A stretch of DNA of 64,000 nucleotides from Bradyrhizobium sp. LHD-71 (GTDB taxonomy: Bacteria; Pseudomonadota; Alphaproteobacteria; Rhizobiales; Xanthobacteraceae): contig NZ_JAVIFX010000028.1 of the NCBI RefSeq assembly GCF_031157255.1, positions 50,245 to 114,244 on the forward strand, written 5' to 3'. The notes beneath the pieces were generated by a model that did no database searches, was not told the origin of the DNA, and worked only from the letters and a program-made list of their open reading frames with translations. Shown here one piece after another: positions 25,662 to 34,462 of the stretch. How positions within the stretch are numbered: the first letter of the stretch is position 1; every line of letters begins with the position of its first letter. The translations under genes and the position numbers were made by a program.

Positions 25662-27359
25662 ATGCGTACGACGGCGCTGGGATCCGGCTTCGGTGCCGGG
25701 ACCAAATTATTGAAGAAGTTTGTAAGGTTCGCGCGCGGCGCCGACACGCTGACGGTCGCCGAGAAGGTCTACAGCATCGCCGCCTTCCTGGCGATCGTCA
25801 CCACCTTCCTGCTCGTGATGTCGGTCCAGTCGGTGCGCCTGCAGACGACCTACCGCCACATGCATGCCTCCTCGGCCGCGGCGGCGATCAACGTCGGGCG
25901 CATCAATGCGCTGATCTATGCGATCGTCATGGAATCGCGCGGCATCTATATGACGGCCGATCGCGCCAGGATGAAGCAGTTCGCGGATGGCCTCTTGCGG
26001 CGCAACCGAGAGCTTGCCGAAGCCGTGAAGAACATGGAGAAGAACATCGGCAAAGAGGAGGCCGAACTGTTCTCGAGCTTCCGGCAGCGCATCCAGCAGT
26101 TCATCGACTTCCGTCAGGAGCTGGTGCGACGCGGAGTGGAGATCAGCTCGGCTGCGGCGCGCGAATGGGGCGACAACGACGCCAACCGGTCGGTGCGCAG
26201 CAAGCTCAACAGCGATATCGAGGCGCTCGAACGCATCTACCAGCAGCGTGCCCGCGAGGCGGACGATCTCGCCAACGACAACCGCTATGCGGCCGCCTAT
26301 CTGTTCGCGCTCGGGCTCGCCGCCTTGATGCTGGCGGCGCTCAACGTCGTGGTCATGCGCAGCTCGATCGTCGGCGCCCTGTCCGAAATCACCCAGGCGA
26401 CCGATCGGATCGCGCAAGGCGACGTCAAGAGCGAGGTGCCGCATCTCGGCCGTCACGACGAGATCGGGCATCTTGCACGCGCGGTGCAGAACTTCCGCGA
26501 CGCAGTCTCGCGCATCTTCGAGCTCGAGGAGCTGGAGCTCGGCACCGCGCAGGCGCGCGACGCCGCGATGACCGAGCGCGACAAGTTCAACGATAAATAC
26601 CAGGCCAAGAAGTGGCAGCTCTCGGCTGCGATCAACAGCATCCCGCAGGGCCTGATCATGCTGGACGGCAAGGCCGGCGTGGTGGCGATGAACACCAACT
26701 ACCGGAAGATCTACGATCTGCCCGAGACGATCCAGCCGGGATCGGCAACCCTCGAGGACATCCTCCAACACCGGGTCGAGAGCGGGCTGTTCAGCGGCGA
26801 CGTCACGAAATATGTTGCGGCGGTTCTCGACCGCATCGCCAGGCGCGAGCCGACGTCCTACGAGATCGTGTTGAACGACGACCGCATCATCAAGATCTAC
26901 GAGCGGCCGATGGACGGTGGCGGCTGGGTGTCGGTCCAGGAGGACGTCACCGAGCAGCGCCAGCGCCAGCGCATCTTGGAGCGGATGGAGCGCTTCCTCG
27001 CGACCATCATCGAGAACGTGGCCGAAGGCATCATCGCCAAGGATGCGCGCAATCTGCGCTACGTCTTCGTCAACAAGGCCGCCGAGAAGATGATCGGCAT
27101 GTCGCGCGGCGAGATCATCGGCAAGACCGCGCGGGAACTGTTCTCCGCGGAGGCGGCCGAGTTGATCGAACGACGCGACAAGCAACTGCTGGCACAAAAG
27201 CAGCAGCTCGAACCGATCATCGACACCATCGACAATCCTGCGCGCGGGCGCCGCGTGATCTCGGCCCGCCGGGTCCAGATCGGCGGCGCGGGCGAAGAGT
27301 CCCACATGTTCGTGACCATGGTCGAGGATCGCACCGAGAAGATGGTGGCGGCCGCGTAG
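25662..27359 (+). CDS. HAMP-PAS-PAS membrane sensor without output domain
   Basis: 565 residues. TM1 is at about 37-58, followed by a 150-residue four-helix-bundle-like sensor segment. TM2 is at about 211-232, followed by HAMP (233-290, with ATDRIAQGDVKSEVP) and a coiled linker. Two PAS domains follow (about 325-430, NSIPQGLIMLDG, and 445-560, IIENVAEGIIAKD). The protein stops right after the second PAS. There is no histidine kinase, GGDEF, EAL or chemoreceptor signalling part, although each occurs in related proteins. It must act on a partner in trans. The start has a strong aggagga ribosome binding site. The input is unknown. Confidence 0.88.
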   Translation: MRTTALGSGFGAGTKLLKKFVRFARGADTLTVAEKVYSIAAFLAIVTTFLLVMSVQSVRLQTTYRHMHASSAAAAINVGRINALIYAIVMESRGIYMTADRARMKQFADGLLRRNRELAEAVKNMEKNIGKEEAELFSSFRQRIQQFIDFRQELVRRGVEISSAAAREWGDNDANRSVRSKLNSDIEALERIYQQRAREADDLANDNRYAAAYLFALGLAALMLAALNVVVMRSSIVGALSEITQATDRIAQGDVKSEVPHLGRHDEIGHLARAVQNFRDAVSRIFELEELELGTAQARDAAMTERDKFNDKYQAKKWQLSAAINSIPQGLIMLDGKAGVVAMNTNYRKIYDLPETIQPGSATLEDILQHRVESGLFSGDVTKYVAAVLDRIARREPTSYEIVLNDDRIIKIYERPMDGGGWVSVQEDVTEQRQRQRILERMERFLATIIENVAEGIIAKDARNLRYVFVNKAAEKMIGMSRGEIIGKTARELFSAEAAELIERRDKQLLAQKQQLEPIIDTIDNPARGRRVISARRVQIGGAGEESHMFVTMVEDRTEKMVAAA

Positions 27360-27376
27360 CGACCGCCCGGCGCCAC

Positions 27377-27405
27377 TCCGAGAGGAAGCGTCAGCTTCCC
27401 TCGGA
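27377..27405. terminator. Convergent hairpin between sensor and RMF-like genes
   Basis: tccgagaggaagc and gcttccctcgga pair around a four-base loop. The hairpin overlaps the last codons of the minus-strand small gene and lies 17 bases after the sensor stop. It has no clear T-run on either strand, so termination is a guess. Confidence 0.45.
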
Positions 27406-27555
27406 TTCGCGAGCCTCGATCGCGCCTGCCACCTTCTCGTGGCCGGCGGCCCAGAGCGCATGCTCGTCGCTGCCGTTCGAATATGGATTGGCCTCGGCCG
27501 GAATGTTGTCGCGCGCGGCGCGCTCGCCCTCTGCAAACGGATCGCGATCGGTCAT
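27391..27555 (-). CDS. Ribosome modulation factor-like small protein
   Basis: 54 residues from an ATG with a perfect AGGAGG nine bases upstream. The pattern is AEGERAARDN...NPYSNGSDEHALWAAGHEK: G-x-x-A-x6-NPY, then W-x-x-G. It matches the short RMF-type fold, whose members bind ribosomes in stationary phase (E. coli RMF). The resemblance is by motif, so a direct ribosome role is likely but not proven. The gene is convergent with the PAS sensor. Confidence 0.72.
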   Translation of the reverse strand: MTDRDPFAEGERAARDNIPAEANPYSNGSDEHALWAAGHEKVAGAIEARESEGS

Positions 27556-27649
27556 CGTGATTGGCCTCCTCGCTTTCAAGCTGATGTGACGGCATTTGTT
27601 CCGGAACCGGTCTTCACCGCAGCGGTTGACCGCCAAAGGGAGAATTCCG

Positions 27650-27955
27650 ATGGCCCGATCGTCCGCAACCGCTGCAATCAAGTCCATGGTCGTGATCCTC
27701 GTCCTCGCGGCGATGCCGGCCGCATCGTTCGCGCAGGCGACCGGCGGTGCCGGCGGCTCGACGGGATCGACCGGAGGTGTCGCCAACGCGCCGGCGCCGC
27801 CGCCCGGGACCAACAGCCTCGGTACGGCTCAATCGTCCGGCCCGGGCTCCGGAGTCACCACGGGCACCGGCGCAAGCGGAGCGGCTGATGCCACCGTCAA
27901 CGCCGAGAACAAGCAGCTCGACAAGAAGATGAAGAGCATCTGCCGCGGCTGCTGA
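27650..27955 (+). CDS. Small secreted Gly/Ser/Thr-rich protein
   Basis: 101 residues from the ATG at 27650 (aaaggga upstream). A signal peptide ends at about ASFAQA. The mature part is low complexity, GGSTGSTGG and GTGASGAAD, ending in a charged helix KQLDKKMKSICRGC with two cysteines. Similar periplasmic proteins of unknown role are common in Bradyrhizobium. It is divergent from the RMF-like gene. Confidence 0.65.
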   Translation: MARSSATAAIKSMVVILVLAAMPAASFAQATGGAGGSTGSTGGVANAPAPPPGTNSLGTAQSSGPGSGVTTGTGASGAADATVNAENKQLDKKMKSICRGC

Positions 27956-28058
27956 CGCTCGCGCGGAAGTGAGACAGTGTGGCTGTCACGAACACCCAAG
28001 TGACGTTAGCTTGATCCTGCTTTGAAGCGTGGAGCGTATCCACGCGGAGGATCGAGTG

Positions 28059-28426
28059 ATGTTACGGAAGATGATGATCGCGGTGCTGGCCGTCGCGGCT
28101 GTTGGACTATCGGTGCCGCAATCGGCTGAGGCACGGGGCTTCGGACATGGCGGCTGGGGCCACGGCGGTGGTTGGCATGGCGGCGGTTGGGGGCATGGCG
28201 GCCATTGGCGTGGCGGCGGGTTCTGGCCTGGCGTGGCCATCGGGGCGGGCATTGCCGGCGCCGGCCTCTACGGCGGCTATTATGGATATGGCTACGGCTA
28301 TCCCTATTACGGTGGCCCACCTATTATGGTACCGGCTATAACGACTATGGTGGTTGCTATGTCGCCCGGAAGCGGGTGATGACGCCTGCGGGATGGCGAT
28401 ACCGCAGCGTCGATGTCTGCGAGTAA
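28059..28426 (+). pseudogene. His/Gly-rich secreted protein, frameshifted near the C-terminus
   Basis: From the ATG at 28059 a signal peptide (ends SAEA) is followed by GHGGWGHGG-type repeats (about 28-52), a Gly/Ala hydrophobic segment and a GYGYGYPYYGG stretch. The frame then goes on to an unrelated short end at 28379. In the next frame, from 28322, the text continues as YYGTGYNDYGGCYVARKRV...WRYRSVDVC, the cysteine-bearing end expected in this type of protein. One missing base at about 28320 explains the break. The rest of the gene looks intact, so it may be a recent mutation or a sequencing error. The two forms would be 106 or about 122 residues. Confidence 0.65.
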
Positions 28427-28445
28427 CGGACGGATCGGCCGGACC

Positions 28446-28490
28446 GACCAAAAAACAAGGCCGTTGACGCAGTATACCGTCAACGACCTT
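28446..28490 (-). terminator. Rho-independent terminator
   Basis: On the minus strand aaggtcgttgacg and cgtcaacggcctt pair with one unpaired base each, followed by gttttttgg. It would end transcription of the leftward coiled-coil gene (stop at 28613). Confidence 0.7.
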
Positions 28491-28612
28491 GCCAGCCCCG
28501 GACATTGAAATCGGCTCACGCCATCCGGTAACCGCGAGCATCGCGCGGAATCACATGGGGGAATGTGATCCAGTTCACAAGTCGGCAAATTAAAGCGGCG
28601 TGGGAGCCGTGC

Positions 28613-29107
28613 TCAGCCACGTGAGCGCTTGCGCGCGCTGGCATGGACGCGGTGCCGCGCCGGTTTCCTGCGGGTAACTGAGGGCGTTTCGACCTCGGTG
28701 CCCCGTGCGCTGGCAAAGGATTGCCGCAAACCGTCGATCGACTCGTTCAATGCCGCGACCTGCTCGGACAGGCGCTTGGTATCGGCCTGCTGCGCCGCCA
28801 TCAGTCGTTTCATGGTCAAAAGCTGGTCCTGCACGACCTGGATCTGGTCGATCGATTCCTGCTGGGTCGCCTCCAGCCCCTTGGTCTTCTCAACGAGCTG
28901 CTCGGATACCTGGGCCGTGCGGGCCTGGAGTTGTCGCGAGGCCACCACCCGGTCGGCTTCCGGGGCCGCGCCGGTGTAGGCGCGCCAGATCGCGATCGAG
29001 GTCACGCCTGCGATCAGCAGGAGAAGGGCAGCGGCGGTCAGCGCGATCGGCTGGGCGCCGATGCGAAGAAGGGGGGTGGACGGTCCGTCCTGGGCGAGAT
29101 CGATCAT
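28613..29107 (-). CDS. Single-pass membrane protein with coiled coil
   Basis: 164 residues from the ATG at 29107. A membrane segment is at about 20-43 (ALTAAALLLLIAGVTSIAIW). A long heptad-patterned helix (about 60-135; LQARTAQVSEQLVEKTKGLEATQ is its start) and a very basic tail (RRKPARHRVHASARKRSRG) follow. The tail could bind acidic polymers or DNA. No family recognised. A terminator follows on the same strand. Confidence 0.75.
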   Translation of the reverse strand: MIDLAQDGPSTPLLRIGAQPIALTAAALLLLIAGVTSIAIWRAYTGAAPEADRVVASRQLQARTAQVSEQLVEKTKGLEATQQESIDQIQVVQDQLLTMKRLMAAQQADTKRLSEQVAALNESIDGLRQSFASARGTEVETPSVTRRKPARHRVHASARKRSRG

Positions 29108-29281
29108 CGCTGACAAAACCCAAATTGAAACTTGAGTGGCGAAGACCGGCAACCCTTCGGCGGCCGGGGCGTCCCGAAAGCGTCAGGTTTCCGCAAGGAA
29201 TGGGACCAAAAAGAGGCTAAAGGCGAAAAACCAACAACCAGCAGGCTTTATCAGCCTCCGAATGCCCGTCAGGGATGGGGA

Positions 29282-30013
29282 TCAGGGCTGAAACGGCGAA
29301 AACGGCCCGGAATAGGTCTTTGGCCGCGGCGCGGCGTAAGGGCCGAGCCGGGATGTCGTCAGCCCCAGCCGCACCACTGATTCCGCCAGCGTCACGGCGG
29401 CGGCGACGCCGTCGATCACGGGCAGGCCGTGCGCGGCGGCGAGCTCGCCGGCGAGCTCGGCCATGCCGGCGCAGCCGAGCACGATCGCCTCGGCGCGGTC
29501 GTCGCGGATCGCGGCGGTGATCTCCGCCGAGATTTTGCCGACAGCGCCAGCGTTGCGCTCCTCGAGCGCGAGCACCGGGACCTCGGCGGCGCGGACGCGG
29601 GCGCAACGCTCGGCGAGGCCGTATTTCCGCAAATTGTGCTCGATCGGAACGATGGAGACACCGAGCGTCGTCACCACGGCGAATCGTGCGGCGACCAGGC
29701 TCGCCATGTGGAAGCCGGCTTCCCCGATGCCGATCACCGGCGCTTTTGCCGCGGCGCGCGCGGCATCAAGGCCTGTGTCATCGAAGCAGGCGATGATGTG
29801 CGCGTCAGCGCCGTCGCGATCGGCTGCGCGGATGCAGCCGAGCATGCCGGGGACGGCAAAGGCCTCGTCGTAAAATCCCTCGATGGAGACCGGACCCATC
29901 GCCGGCTGGCGCGCGTCGATCACGGTGTCGGGCAGGGCGACACTGCGCGCGGCAGCGGCGATCTTCGCCGTCATCGACGCGGTGGTGTTGGGATTGACGA
30001 CGTGCAGCCGCAT
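29282..30013 (-). CDS. Asp/Glu/hydantoin racemase family protein
   Basis: 243 residues of the racemase fold. The two catalytic cysteines are in place: C76 in IIACFDDTG and C181 in VLGCAGM. The N-terminal VNPNTT and the ERNAG segment fit hydantoin racemases (HyuE-like). It would interconvert stereoisomers of an amino acid, hydantoin or related compound. It is the last gene of the ABC transporter operon, 18 bases after the second permease, so the transported compound is probably its substrate or precursor. Confidence 0.88.
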   Translation of the reverse strand: MRLHVVNPNTTASMTAKIAAAARSVALPDTVIDARQPAMGPVSIEGFYDEAFAVPGMLGCIRAADRDGADAHIIACFDDTGLDAARAAAKAPVIGIGEAGFHMASLVAARFAVVTTLGVSIVPIEHNLRKYGLAERCARVRAAEVPVLALEERNAGAVGKISAEITAAIRDDRAEAIVLGCAGMAELAGELAAAHGLPVIDGVAAAVTLAESVVRLGLTTSRLGPYAAPRPKTYSGPFSPFQP

Positions 30014-30031
30014 CTCGATCAGACCAGTCCC

Positions 30032-30910
30032 TTAGACGAGCCCCTTGCCGGCGTCCGAACCCTTGGCCGCCTGCCGCTTGTTGAGCACGTGGATGGTGCC
30101 GAGCGCAAGCGTGATCACCGTGAACGAGACCGCCGAGATCACGGTGCCGAGCGCGTAGATATCGGGATTCGTCACGGTGGTGGTGAGACCCTGAAGATCG
30201 AGCGGCAACGTATTCACCGCCCCGATCGCCTGGCTGGAGCGGGCGAGCTCGTCCCAGGAAAGCGTGAAGCCGAATAGCCCGATGCCGATCACGGACGGCA
30301 GGATGATCGGCAGCACGACGTGACGGAACGTCTGCCACGGCGTCGCGCCGAGATCGCGCGCGGCTTCCTCGAGCCTGGGATCGAAGCGGTTGAAGATCGC
30401 GAACATGATGAGCAGGCCGAACGGCAGCGTCCAGGTCAGATGCGCGCCGAGACCCGAGGTGAGCAGGCCCATCGAGGTCTCGAAATTCTCGTTCCAATGC
30501 GCCTTGATCAGATCGTCGATGATGCGGAATTCCAGCGAGATGCCGAGCGAGGTGATGATCGAGGGCACGATGAGGCTGGCGATCGCCGAGTAGAACAGGA
30601 TGCTCTGTGCCCTGAACTTCCTGCGGAACGCCATGCCTGCGGCGACCGACAGCACGACGGTGACGATCATCACGATCACGCCGAGCAGCAGCGAGCGGCG
30701 GAAGGCCGCGCCGAGATCGACGATGCCGGTGCCCTGGAACAGTTTTGCGATCCAGAAGGTCGAGACGCCGTTCATCGGGAAGGTGAGGCCGCCCTGCGGT
30801 CCCTGGAACGACAGCACGTAGATCGCGATCATCGGGCCGTAGAGGAACAGCACATAGGCCGCGAAGAAGATCGCGAGCACGTAGAAAGAGCGCGGCCGTC
30901 CTTCCGTCAT
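30032..30910 (-). CDS. ABC transporter permease (PotC-type)
   Basis: 292 residues, about six membrane segments. The EAA cytoplasmic loop EEAARDLGATPWQTFRHVVLP contacts the ATPase. The ATG at 30910 is three bases after the PotB-type gene's stop, so they are coupled. The family takes up polyamines, iron or related cations, but the racemase in the operon suggests another substrate here. Confidence 0.92.
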   Translation of the reverse strand: MTEGRPRSFYVLAIFFAAYVLFLYGPMIAIYVLSFQGPQGGLTFPMNGVSTFWIAKLFQGTGIVDLGAAFRRSLLLGVIVMIVTVVLSVAAGMAFRRKFRAQSILFYSAIASLIVPSIITSLGISLEFRIIDDLIKAHWNENFETSMGLLTSGLGAHLTWTLPFGLLIMFAIFNRFDPRLEEAARDLGATPWQTFRHVVLPIILPSVIGIGLFGFTLSWDELARSSQAIGAVNTLPLDLQGLTTTVTNPDIYALGTVISAVSFTVITLALGTIHVLNKRQAAKGSDAGKGLV

Positions 30911-30913
30911 GCG

Positions 30914-31867
30914 CTAGAGCTCCTTCTTGATGTCGACGATGCGCGACATCATGGTGATGATCAGGAAGGTGATGACGAGCAGGATCACGGCGTTGGCCGC
31001 GGCAGCCGGGAATTGCAGCGCGTTGACCCGCGTCTCGATGATCTTGCCGGCGGCCGCGATCTGCTGGCCGCCCATCACGCCGATGGTGATGAAGTCGCCC
31101 ATCACGATGGTGATGACGAAGATCGAGCCGATCACGATGCCGGGTTTCGACAGCGGGATGATGACGTTGACGAGGGTCTGGAAGCCGCTCGCACCGGCGT
31201 CATAGGCGGCTTCGATCAGCGATTTGTCGATGCGTACCATGGAATTGAAGATCGGCACCACCATGAAGAAGGTGAAGAGATGGACCAGCGCCAGCACCAC
31301 CGAGAATTCGGAGAACAGCAGCCATTCCACGGGATGGTTGATCAAGCCCATCTTCATCAGGCCTGAGTTCACGAGGCCATTGCGCCCGAGCAGCGGAATC
31401 CAGGCGATCATGCGGATCACGTTGGAAGTCCAGAACGGGATCGTGCAGAGCAGCGACAATCCCATCTGCCAGGTCTTGGACTTGACGTGGAAGGCGAGGA
31501 AATAGGCGACCCAGAAGCCGATGAAGAGCGTGATGGCCCAGACCAGGAAGCACAGCTTCAGCGTCTTCAAATAGGTCTTGCCGATGGTGCAGAGCTCGGG
31601 GAGCTGCGCGAGGCAGCCCTCGAAGGTGTCGGTGTAGCCGCGGCCGGAGAAGTGCGGCAGCAGCTGGTATTCGTTGTAATCCCAGAACGAGACGATGACG
31701 ACGAAGGCCAGCGGAATGAGGAAGAAGGCGAGAAACACCAGCATCATCGGCCCGGCCTGGAGCCAGGAGATGAAGGACGGCGACAGGCGCGTCGGCTTTG
31801 CCGCGCGCGCTGTGCCCGACCCCGGGATCAGGCCCGGGGATGCCTGTTGCAGGACTTCTTCCGACAT
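30914..31867 (-). CDS. ABC transporter permease (PotB-type)
   Basis: 317 residues from the ATG at 31867, five bases after the binding-protein stop. There are six membrane segments after a 30-residue cytoplasmic lead. The EAA loop is EAAYDAGASGFQTLVNVIIPLS. It forms the channel with the following PotC-type permease. Confidence 0.9.
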   Translation of the reverse strand: MSEEVLQQASPGLIPGSGTARAAKPTRLSPSFISWLQAGPMMLVFLAFFLIPLAFVVIVSFWDYNEYQLLPHFSGRGYTDTFEGCLAQLPELCTIGKTYLKTLKLCFLVWAITLFIGFWVAYFLAFHVKSKTWQMGLSLLCTIPFWTSNVIRMIAWIPLLGRNGLVNSGLMKMGLINHPVEWLLFSEFSVVLALVHLFTFFMVVPIFNSMVRIDKSLIEAAYDAGASGFQTLVNVIIPLSKPGIVIGSIFVITIVMGDFITIGVMGGQQIAAAGKIIETRVNALQFPAAAANAVILLVITFLIITMMSRIVDIKKEL

Positions 31868-31872
31868 GTCCA

Positions 31873-33162
31873 CTACGCCGCGATGAACTCGTTCCACTTG
31901 CGGACCATGTAGTCGTTCTCGTCCATCACCGCGTTCCAGCAGGCGACGCCGCCCATGCGGTCCTCATAGGAGCCGCCGTCGCGCACCGCGCCGGCCTTCT
32001 CCAGCAGCGAGCCGTCGGGTGCCTTGATGTCCTTCTCGGCCGGCTTGCCTTCCATCCAATAGGCCCATTCGTAGGGCTCCATATGCGCCTTCGCAGTCGA
32101 GAGCACGGCGGAGTAGTAGCCCTGGCGGTTGAGATAGGCGCCGGCATAGCCGGACAGGAACCAGTTGACGAACTCATAGGCCCATTCGAGCTTCGCACCC
32201 GAGACGCCCTTGGAGACGCAGAAGCCCGACGCCCAGGAGCGATAGCCTTCCTTGAGCGGCTGGAAGGTGCAGGCGATCCCCATCGAGCGCACCTTCGTCA
32301 CCGCCGGCGACCACATCGACTGGATCACGGTCTCGCCCGAGGCCATCAGATTGACGCTCTCGTTGAAGTCCTTCCAGAACGCGCGGAACTGGCCGGCCTT
32401 CTTGGCTTCGGTCATCACCTTCATGGTGAGATCGATCTCCTCCTTCGTCATGTTACCCTTGTCGGCATATTTGTACTTGCCGGAGGCTTCCACGACCATC
32501 GCGGCGTCCATGATGCCGATCGAGGGGATGTTGAGGATCGAGGCCTTGCCTTTGAACTCGGGGTTGAGCAGCTCAGACCACGAGCTGATCGGACGCTTGA
32601 TCAGGTCGGGGCGGATGCCGAGCGTGTCGGCGTTGTAGACGGTCGGGATCAGCGTGACGAACTCCGTCGCCGACGTCGCGAACTTCTTGGAGTCCTTGCC
32701 TTCGAGATAGAGCACCTTCCAGGGCGCGGTGCCCTGGCCGCCGATCTTCTTGCCGCCGGGGGTCTCGCCCTTGGTGAAGACGGGTGTGATGTTATCGAAC
32801 TGTTTGATCTTCTTGGCGTCGAGCGCAAGGATGTTGCCCGACGGCACGATCTTCTTCAGCGAGAAATATTCGGTATCCAGCACGTCGAAAGAGTTCGGCT
32901 GAGTCATCACGCGCTTGGTGACGTCGTCGGTGGTCGCGGTGATGTACTCGATCTTGATGCCGGTGTCCTTCAGGCACTGCTTGGCGATGTCGTCGCCCTC
33001 GTTCACGGCGGTGCCGAGATAACGCAGCACCTTCGCATCGGCCGATTTCACGTAGGGAAAGCCGGTGATGGCGCCGGAGCCAGCGGCAAGGCCTGCCAGA
33101 CCCGCGGTGCCCTTCAATAGCGTGCGGCGGCTGACGCCGGTCTTTCTGGTCGTCTCGGTCAT
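31873..33162 (-). CDS. Extracellular solute-binding protein (PotD-like), Tat-exported
   Basis: 429 residues from the ATG at 33162, chosen because agaggag lies just upstream; a longer frame to 33198 looks unused. A Tat signal, SRRTLLKGTAGLAGLAAG, begins near residue 11, with two arginines. The mature part has the bacterial extracellular solute-binding fold (family 1/PotD). It delivers a ligand to the two permeases. The ligand type cannot be read from sequence. Tat export suggests folding before export. Confidence 0.9.
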   Translation of the reverse strand: MTETTRKTGVSRRTLLKGTAGLAGLAAGSGAITGFPYVKSADAKVLRYLGTAVNEGDDIAKQCLKDTGIKIEYITATTDDVTKRVMTQPNSFDVLDTEYFSLKKIVPSGNILALDAKKIKQFDNITPVFTKGETPGGKKIGGQGTAPWKVLYLEGKDSKKFATSATEFVTLIPTVYNADTLGIRPDLIKRPISSWSELLNPEFKGKASILNIPSIGIMDAAMVVEASGKYKYADKGNMTKEEIDLTMKVMTEAKKAGQFRAFWKDFNESVNLMASGETVIQSMWSPAVTKVRSMGIACTFQPLKEGYRSWASGFCVSKGVSGAKLEWAYEFVNWFLSGYAGAYLNRQGYYSAVLSTAKAHMEPYEWAYWMEGKPAEKDIKAPDGSLLEKAGAVRDGGSYEDRMGGVACWNAVMDENDYMVRKWNEFIAA

Positions 33163-33206
33163 TTCGCTCACTCCTCTGTGTTGCGCATTCTCTGGCATGA
33201 CGGGCG

Positions 33207-34193
33207 CTATTGCAGGCGTTGCGCCTTGGCGGGATCCCAGGTGGCCAGCACGCGATCGCCCGGACGGAATGGATGGACGTCAAAGGCGGCCTCGGGAACG
33301 TGGGAGAACAGGGCGGTGCCGTCGTCGAGCGTGAGCGAGACGGCGATGTAGGAGCCCTGGTATTCGGTCTGGGTCAGCAGCGCCGGCGCGCCGAATGCGC
33401 CGTCAGTGAACGGCAGGATGCCGAGCTGATCGGCGCGCACGGCGATGAGCCTGCCGGCGTCGCTGAGCACGTTGTGCCCGCCGATGAAGCGCGCCACGAA
33501 TTCCGTGCGGGGATGGTGGAAGATGTCGCGGGCCGTGCCCTGCTGTTCGATGCGGCCATGGTTCATCACCACGATGTGGTCGGCGAGCGCCATCGCCTCC
33601 TCCTGGCCGTGGGTGACCTGGATGAAGCTGATGCCGAGCTCGCGCTGCAGTCGCTTCAACTCGCCGCGCATCTTGACCCGCAGGAACGGGTCGAGCGCCG
33701 AGAGCGGCTCGTCGAGCAGGAGGATCTGCGGCTCGGTGATCAGCGCACGGGCGAGCGCCACGCGCTGCTGCTGGCCGCCGGAGAGCTGCGCCGGCAGACG
33801 GCCCGCATATTGGCTCATCGCCACCAGCTCGAGCAGTTCGCCGGCCCGCTTGTGCCGGGTCGGCTTGTCGATGCCGCGCATCTTGAGTGCGAAAGCGACG
33901 TTGTCGATCACGGATAGATGCGGAAACAGCGCGTAGGACTGGAACATCATCGCCGTGCCGCGCTCGGCGGGCGGAAGATCAGTGACGTTCTGCGCGCCGA
34001 GGATGATGTCGCCCGCGCTGACCGCCTCGTGGCCCGCGATCATGCGCAGGGTCGAGGTCTTGCCGCAGCCGGACGGGCCGAGCAGGCAGCAATAGGTGCC
34101 GGCCGGGATCTTCAGGTTGACGTTGTCGACCGCCAGCGTGGCGTCGTAGCGTTTGGTGACGGCGACCAGTTCGAGAGCGGCGGGAATGGCCAT
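33207..34193 (-). CDS. ABC transporter ATP-binding protein (PotA-type)
   Basis: 328 residues from the ATG at 34193, six bases before the ELVAVTKRY strand. Walker A is GPSGCGKTS, the signature is LSGGQQQR and Walker B is LLLDEP. The C-terminal 90 residues are a TOBE-type domain (VRADQLGIL ... GDRVLATW). It is the first gene of the operon and energises the two permeases. The divergent GntR gene starts 270 bases upstream. Confidence 0.93.
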   Translation of the reverse strand: MAIPAALELVAVTKRYDATLAVDNVNLKIPAGTYCCLLGPSGCGKTSTLRMIAGHEAVSAGDIILGAQNVTDLPPAERGTAMMFQSYALFPHLSVIDNVAFALKMRGIDKPTRHKRAGELLELVAMSQYAGRLPAQLSGGQQQRVALARALITEPQILLLDEPLSALDPFLRVKMRGELKRLQRELGISFIQVTHGQEEAMALADHIVVMNHGRIEQQGTARDIFHHPRTEFVARFIGGHNVLSDAGRLIAVRADQLGILPFTDGAFGAPALLTQTEYQGSYIAVSLTLDDGTALFSHVPEAAFDVHPFRPGDRVLATWDPAKAQRLQ

Positions 34194-34365
34194 GGCGTGT
34201 CCGAGAGGAGGGCGGTGCTTCCGGGTCTCTCCGCAAGGTCCGTGCCAACAGCTCCTGTCTGCCCCGATTCCCAAAACTGTGCAGCGGAGTCAGAACGTTA
34301 GATCGAATCCGATTGATCCGGGGCACCTGTCGGCTGTCCGGACACCTGCACACAAAATGTGCGAC

Positions 34366-34399
34366 GATTGTATAAAGTTTCACCTGTGATTGGATACAG
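34366..34399. promoter_or_regulatory. Candidate GntR operator: two direct repeats
   Basis: gattgtataaag (34366-34377) and gattggatacag (34388-34399) match at 10 of 12 bases. They are exactly 22 bases apart, two helical turns, which puts them on the same face of the DNA. They lie between the divergent ABC operon and the GntR gene. Confidence 0.45.
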
Positions 34400-34462
34400 A
34401 TCGTCGACTAACATCCGCATTCGAACGTTGCCGATCAGCCCTCAAATTCGACGCCTGCACCC

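Noticed and set aside
25707..27536. 609-codon minus-strand frame over the HAMP-PAS sensor gene
   Set aside because: Its composition (many R, D, H, A) is typical of antisense GC-rich DNA; the sense frame has recognisable HAMP and PAS domains.
31798..33120. 440-codon plus-strand frame over the solute-binding protein gene
   Set aside because: Antisense shadow; the minus strand has a Tat signal and a binding-protein fold.
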